A stretch of 64,000 nt of DNA, from assembly GCA_016709965.1 (NCBI GenBank), contig JADJLT010000001.1:2067001-2131000 (forward strand), read 5' to 3'. Numbering within the stretch: position 1 is the stretch's first letter; each line of letters opens with the position of its first letter. This DNA is from Betaproteobacteria bacterium. GTDB taxonomy: Bacteria > Pseudomonadota > Gammaproteobacteria > Burkholderiales > Rhodocyclaceae. A model generated the notes under the pieces. The model did no database searches and had not been told where the DNA came from. It saw only the letters and a list, made by a program, of their open reading frames with translations. Shown piece after piece: positions 61,392 to 64,000 of the stretch. The translations under genes were made by a program, and so were the position numbers.

Positions 61392-62642
61392 ATGGCACGA
61401 GACAAAGGGCTGCTATCGGACCTGCAGATCAGGCACTGGATCAAGGCGGGCACGCCACTGGCCAAGACTGACGGCAATGGTCTGACCTTCACGCTGTCCG
61501 CTGCCGGAGCGGCAGGCTGGATTCTTCGCTACAGCCACGGTGGCCGCCGACGCGAGCTGTCGATTGGCCGCTACCCCGACATCAGCCTGGCTGATGCGCG
61601 CGGAATCGCCACCATCAAGCGCGCCGAGATCATGCAAGGCCGCAACCCTGCCGCCGACAAGCAGAAAGCCAAGGCCACCGCGGCAAAGGACTGGACGGTG
61701 CGCGAGCTGGTCAAGGACTACCGGGCCAAAAAGCTCGTGAGCCTGGCCGAGAGCACGCAGGTGAGTTATGGGCGCCACCTCAAGCGCATCGAGAACCGGC
61801 TCGGTGCGCTGACCGTGCGCGAGATCGAGGCATCGGACGTAATTGCGCTGATCGAGGCCAGCTCGCTGACCTGGGGCGAGTCCAATATGCTGCTGATCAC
61901 CACCAAATGCCTGTTCACCCACGCTTGCGGCAAGCGCCTGGTCAACACCAACCCGTGCCACGGCATCATGCTTTCGGCGCTGCTGGGCGAGCGGCCACCG
62001 AAACGACAACGCTTGATGCTGACCAGGGAAGAACTGCACCTTCTCTTGAACGCCGGCATGCGCAAGCGCAATTCGCTGATCATCCGCATCCTGCTGGCCA
62101 CCGCTGTGCGCAGCGCGGAACTCTACAAGGCGAAGTGGGAGGACGTTTACCTCGACGAGGCGCGCTGGCGCATCCCGAAAAGCAAGACCGGCCCTGCGAT
62201 GGATATCCCGCTGGCGCCTGTCGTCGTCGGGTGGTTCCGGGAACTGCGAGAGATGGCCGGCGAGTCGGCCTATGTGCTGCCCGCCTGGACACGGGGCCGC
62301 GCTGCGCGAAACGGTGGCGATACCCACGTCAGCAAGGACAGCATCCGTGAAACGATCGGCTACTGGCTCGACACCGACAAGCCGGCGGTGCGCCGCTTCA
62401 CGCCGCACGACCTGCGCAGCACGATGAAGTCACACATGCGGGCGCTGGGTGTGCCGAGGGACATCTCCGAGATGTGCCTAAATCACAAGCTGTCGGGCGT
62501 GGAGGGGATTTACGACCAACATACCTACTTCGACGAGCGCAAGGAGGCATTGGAAAAGTGGGCTCAATTTCTTGTGGCATGCGAGTCCGCGAGCAATGCG
62601 GTGCCGATCACTGTGGCAAAGGCAGTTCAAGGGCCTGATTGA
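61392..62642 (+). CDS. int: P4-type tyrosine integrase
   Basis: 416 residues. The N-terminal arm-binding (DUF4102-like) domain includes GLTFTLSAAGAAGWILRYSHGGRRRELSIGRYPDISLADAR, followed by a SAM-like core-binding part and the catalytic domain. Catalytic residues are visible: Arg in LLATAVRSAELYKAKW, HxxR in TPHDLRSTMKSH, His in MCLNHKL and Tyr in YDQHTYFDER. All are intact, so it may be active. It lies 177 bases after rng with no tRNA between. It defines the edge of an accessory island whose other end is outside the window. Confidence 0.94.
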   Translation: MARDKGLLSDLQIRHWIKAGTPLAKTDGNGLTFTLSAAGAAGWILRYSHGGRRRELSIGRYPDISLADARGIATIKRAEIMQGRNPAADKQKAKATAAKDWTVRELVKDYRAKKLVSLAESTQVSYGRHLKRIENRLGALTVREIEASDVIALIEASSLTWGESNMLLITTKCLFTHACGKRLVNTNPCHGIMLSALLGERPPKRQRLMLTREELHLLLNAGMRKRNSLIIRILLATAVRSAELYKAKWEDVYLDEARWRIPKSKTGPAMDIPLAPVVVGWFRELREMAGESAYVLPAWTRGRAARNGGDTHVSKDSIRETIGYWLDTDKPAVRRFTPHDLRSTMKSHMRALGVPRDISEMCLNHKLSGVEGIYDQHTYFDERKEALEKWAQFLVACESASNAVPITVAKAVQGPD

Positions 62643-63107
62643 ATGGTTGAGGAGCAATGCGAGGCACTGCGTGGCGGCAGAAGTTCAAGAAATGCGGCTC
62701 GTTTAAGGATGAGGTGCAGGCAATTGCCAAGGCTCAGCGTGGGCAGAGTAGACGGCTGCAGGTCGGCCAATCCGGCCGTTGAGGGTAAGTCGGACGTAGG
62801 GCGGATGTCGCACAGTTTGCTGCCGTTGGCGGGCTGGCATCCCTGAGCGCACCTCGCCCCGCGGCATACCGGACATATGCCTAGCCAAAGAGCGCTTGGC
62901 GCATCGGGAAATCACCACCAGCATGCTCTTCCGTCACAACTTGATCGACATTCTGCACCACAAGCTACCCAGCAAGGTCAAATACCGATGGCGACCGCGT
63001 CGCCATGATCGAAGAGCGACACCGACGACGATAATCTATGTAGTTTGCCTACTCAAACAGCTTGAATCCCTTGTGCATCAAATTGAAAACAAACTGACAA
63101 AGTAGAA
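62643..63107. other. Non-coding or degraded stretch after the integrase
   Basis: About 465 bases between the integrase and the membrane-protein gene. Short open frames exist (62643-62846 and 62896-63105 on the plus strand) but neither has a convincing ribosome site or a recognisable product. Composition falls from GC-rich near the integrase to AT-rich by 63100. It probably holds recombination debris; no tRNA, repeat array or clear promoter was seen. Confidence 0.5.
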
Positions 63108-63797
63108 TTACCTAGGTATCCGAACAATCTTTCGTTCTGCGTCGGATTTACGCAGTTCTATTGTCTTGATGATCCAATACGCTGCAAATACCCACACGGC
63201 GGCCCATTCGACACCAAGGATGAAGATGTTTGTCTTTGTTTCAAACACGTAATGACCAAAGTTGAGGACAAGAGCAGCAGTGGACGGCAAGGCGACCATG
63301 AGAACTCCGAGAAGCCAGTAGGTCCACTTGTAGCGTCTTCTAACTGTCAAGTCAGTGACTAGGTGTAATGTATCTCCAGAGCGCCTGATGCAAACGTACG
63401 CTATGGCGACAAAGAAAAGGATTGCACAAGTTCCGTGCAACACTGGATTCGTATATGTGATGGGGGCATATTCCGGTCCCTCCATTGGGAAGATAGCTAT
63501 CCCAATGGAAAGAATTCCAGCCACGTTCAGAGCGATGTTTTCTCTTGAAGTGAATCCCTTGTAGAGATAGAGAAAAGAGCCAATTGCGAAAAGTCCACCG
63601 ACAAACGCGTTTCTCATCGGGGTGTGATAGTAAGCGCTGAGCGAGCCCTGAAGCTCCGTCCCCGCAATTACGCCCCCGCCAATACATAGCAGTAGTGGAA
63701 ATAGTAGCGCGATGACCCCCATACCCAGGCGCAACCCAAAGTATGTTGACAGCACATGCCGCTGGAGACTCTCGTCGAATTGGTCGATTTGTTCCAT
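63108..63797 (-). CDS. Polytopic membrane protein of the accessory island, unknown
   Basis: 229 residues. ATG 63797 has AGGAGA 7-8 bases upstream, so MEQIDQFDESLQRHVLSTYFGL is preferred to the start at 63833. About seven hydrophobic helices are seen (MGVIALLFPLLLCIGGGVIAG, FVGGLFAIGSFLYLYKG, NVAGILSIGIAIFPM, VLHGTCAILFFVAIAYVC, YWLLGVLMVALPSTAALVL, IFILGVEWAAVWVFAAYWII). The motif LSAYYHTPMRNAFVGGLFAIG recalls DUF998-like membrane proteins, but this is uncertain. It is AT-rich, unlike the core genes. Confidence 0.75.
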   Translation of the reverse strand: MEQIDQFDESLQRHVLSTYFGLRLGMGVIALLFPLLLCIGGGVIAGTELQGSLSAYYHTPMRNAFVGGLFAIGSFLYLYKGFTSRENIALNVAGILSIGIAIFPMEGPEYAPITYTNPVLHGTCAILFFVAIAYVCIRRSGDTLHLVTDLTVRRRYKWTYWLLGVLMVALPSTAALVLNFGHYVFETKTNIFILGVEWAAVWVFAAYWIIKTIELRKSDAERKIVRIPR

Positions 63798-63879
63798 GAC
63801 TTTTCTCCTGAGTTTGATTACCGCATCAGTCATGCCTGAATTGGAATAGCTGGCAAACTTTGGTTGGCTTCTACGTTAA

Positions 63880-64000
63880 CTATCTTAGGGGGCCGAAAAT
63901 AACGAGACTTGAACAGATCATTCCTGTTGCAAACAACGATATCCACATAAACACTTTCGCCAACGATCCCCATTCTTTCCAGTTTGTTGTCCGAACTCCC
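63880..64000 (-). CDS. C-terminal fragment of a possible membrane protein (runs off window)
   Basis: On the minus strand an open frame enters from beyond position 64000 and stops at 63880-63882. It encodes VRTTNWKEWGSLAKVFMW followed by ISLFATGMICSSLVIFG, a hydrophobic segment. It would be 82 bases upstream of the 229-residue membrane protein on the same strand and possibly in one operon. Only about 39 codons are visible, so it could be spurious. Confidence 0.4.
   Translation of the reverse strand, partial: GVRTTNWKEWGSLAKVFMWISLFATGMICSSLVIFGPLR

Overview
The window looks like chromosomal DNA of a betaproteobacterium, most probably a Rhodocyclales member of the Dechloromonas/Azospira type. 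This is inferred from gene content (mreBC next to gatCAB, metX-metW, DUF2782 and BPSS1780-family genes beside polA/thrB, TTG and GTG starts) and from high GC; no search could be run. Genes are densely packed, with many ATGA or GTGA stop/start overlaps. No rRNA, tRNA or CRISPR array was seen.

Layout: 0-5 kb, mreB and the start of mreC, divergent from the gatC-gatA-lipoprotein-gatB operon. 5-11.5 kb, housekeeping genes (pyrE, exonuclease III, a DUF883/YqjE/YqjK stress-type trio, an AmpG-like permease) and metX-metW behind a probable SAM-II riboswitch. 11.5-17.3 kb, a signalling block: a PilZ protein translationally coupled to a TonB-dependent receptor, convergent with a periplasmic binding protein coupled to a GGDEF protein whose EAL domain is degenerate. 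17.3-18.3 kb, SCO1 and a small secreted protein. 18.3-31.7 kb, late cobalamin assembly and salvage genes (two BtuF-type binding proteins, cobD, cbiB, bluB, cobQ, cobU, cobT, cobS, a CobC-type phosphatase) in two riboswitch-controlled arms, interrupted by an AT-rich orphan gene and a two-component pair. No corrin-ring genes and no BtuBCD are present here. 31.7-39.4 kb, msbA and LPS/surface-glycan glycosyltransferases with an O-antigen ligase. 39.4-47.8 kb, polA, a LOG-family gene, thrB, two related membrane proteins, then nadD-rsfS-rlmH-maf. 47.8-53.5 kb, a phosphopantetheinyl transferase, a 1328-residue adenylation-carrier-membrane-hexapeptide megasynthase of the poly-lysine-synthetase (Pls) type, and a glycosyltransferase-like gene. 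53.6-61.2 kb, crotonase, YdcF, acetoacetyl-CoA synthetase, an acyltransferase, TrhP and RNase G. From about 61.3 kb an integrase and AT-rich genes mark the edge of an accessory island that runs out of the window.

The most unusual signal is a short dispersed DNA motif, not a gene. A near-palindromic core CGGTCAACCGG preceded by C or A, followed by A/T-rich runs spaced about one helical turn apart, occurs at 15 clear places plus at least one weaker one. It is on both strands, within genes in several reading frames, antisense to genes, and in two intergenic gaps. Its architecture (a GCGGT-containing core followed by phased A/T tracts) recalls the Pasteurellaceae DNA uptake signal sequence. It may be an undescribed uptake-type or chromosome-organisation sequence of this lineage.
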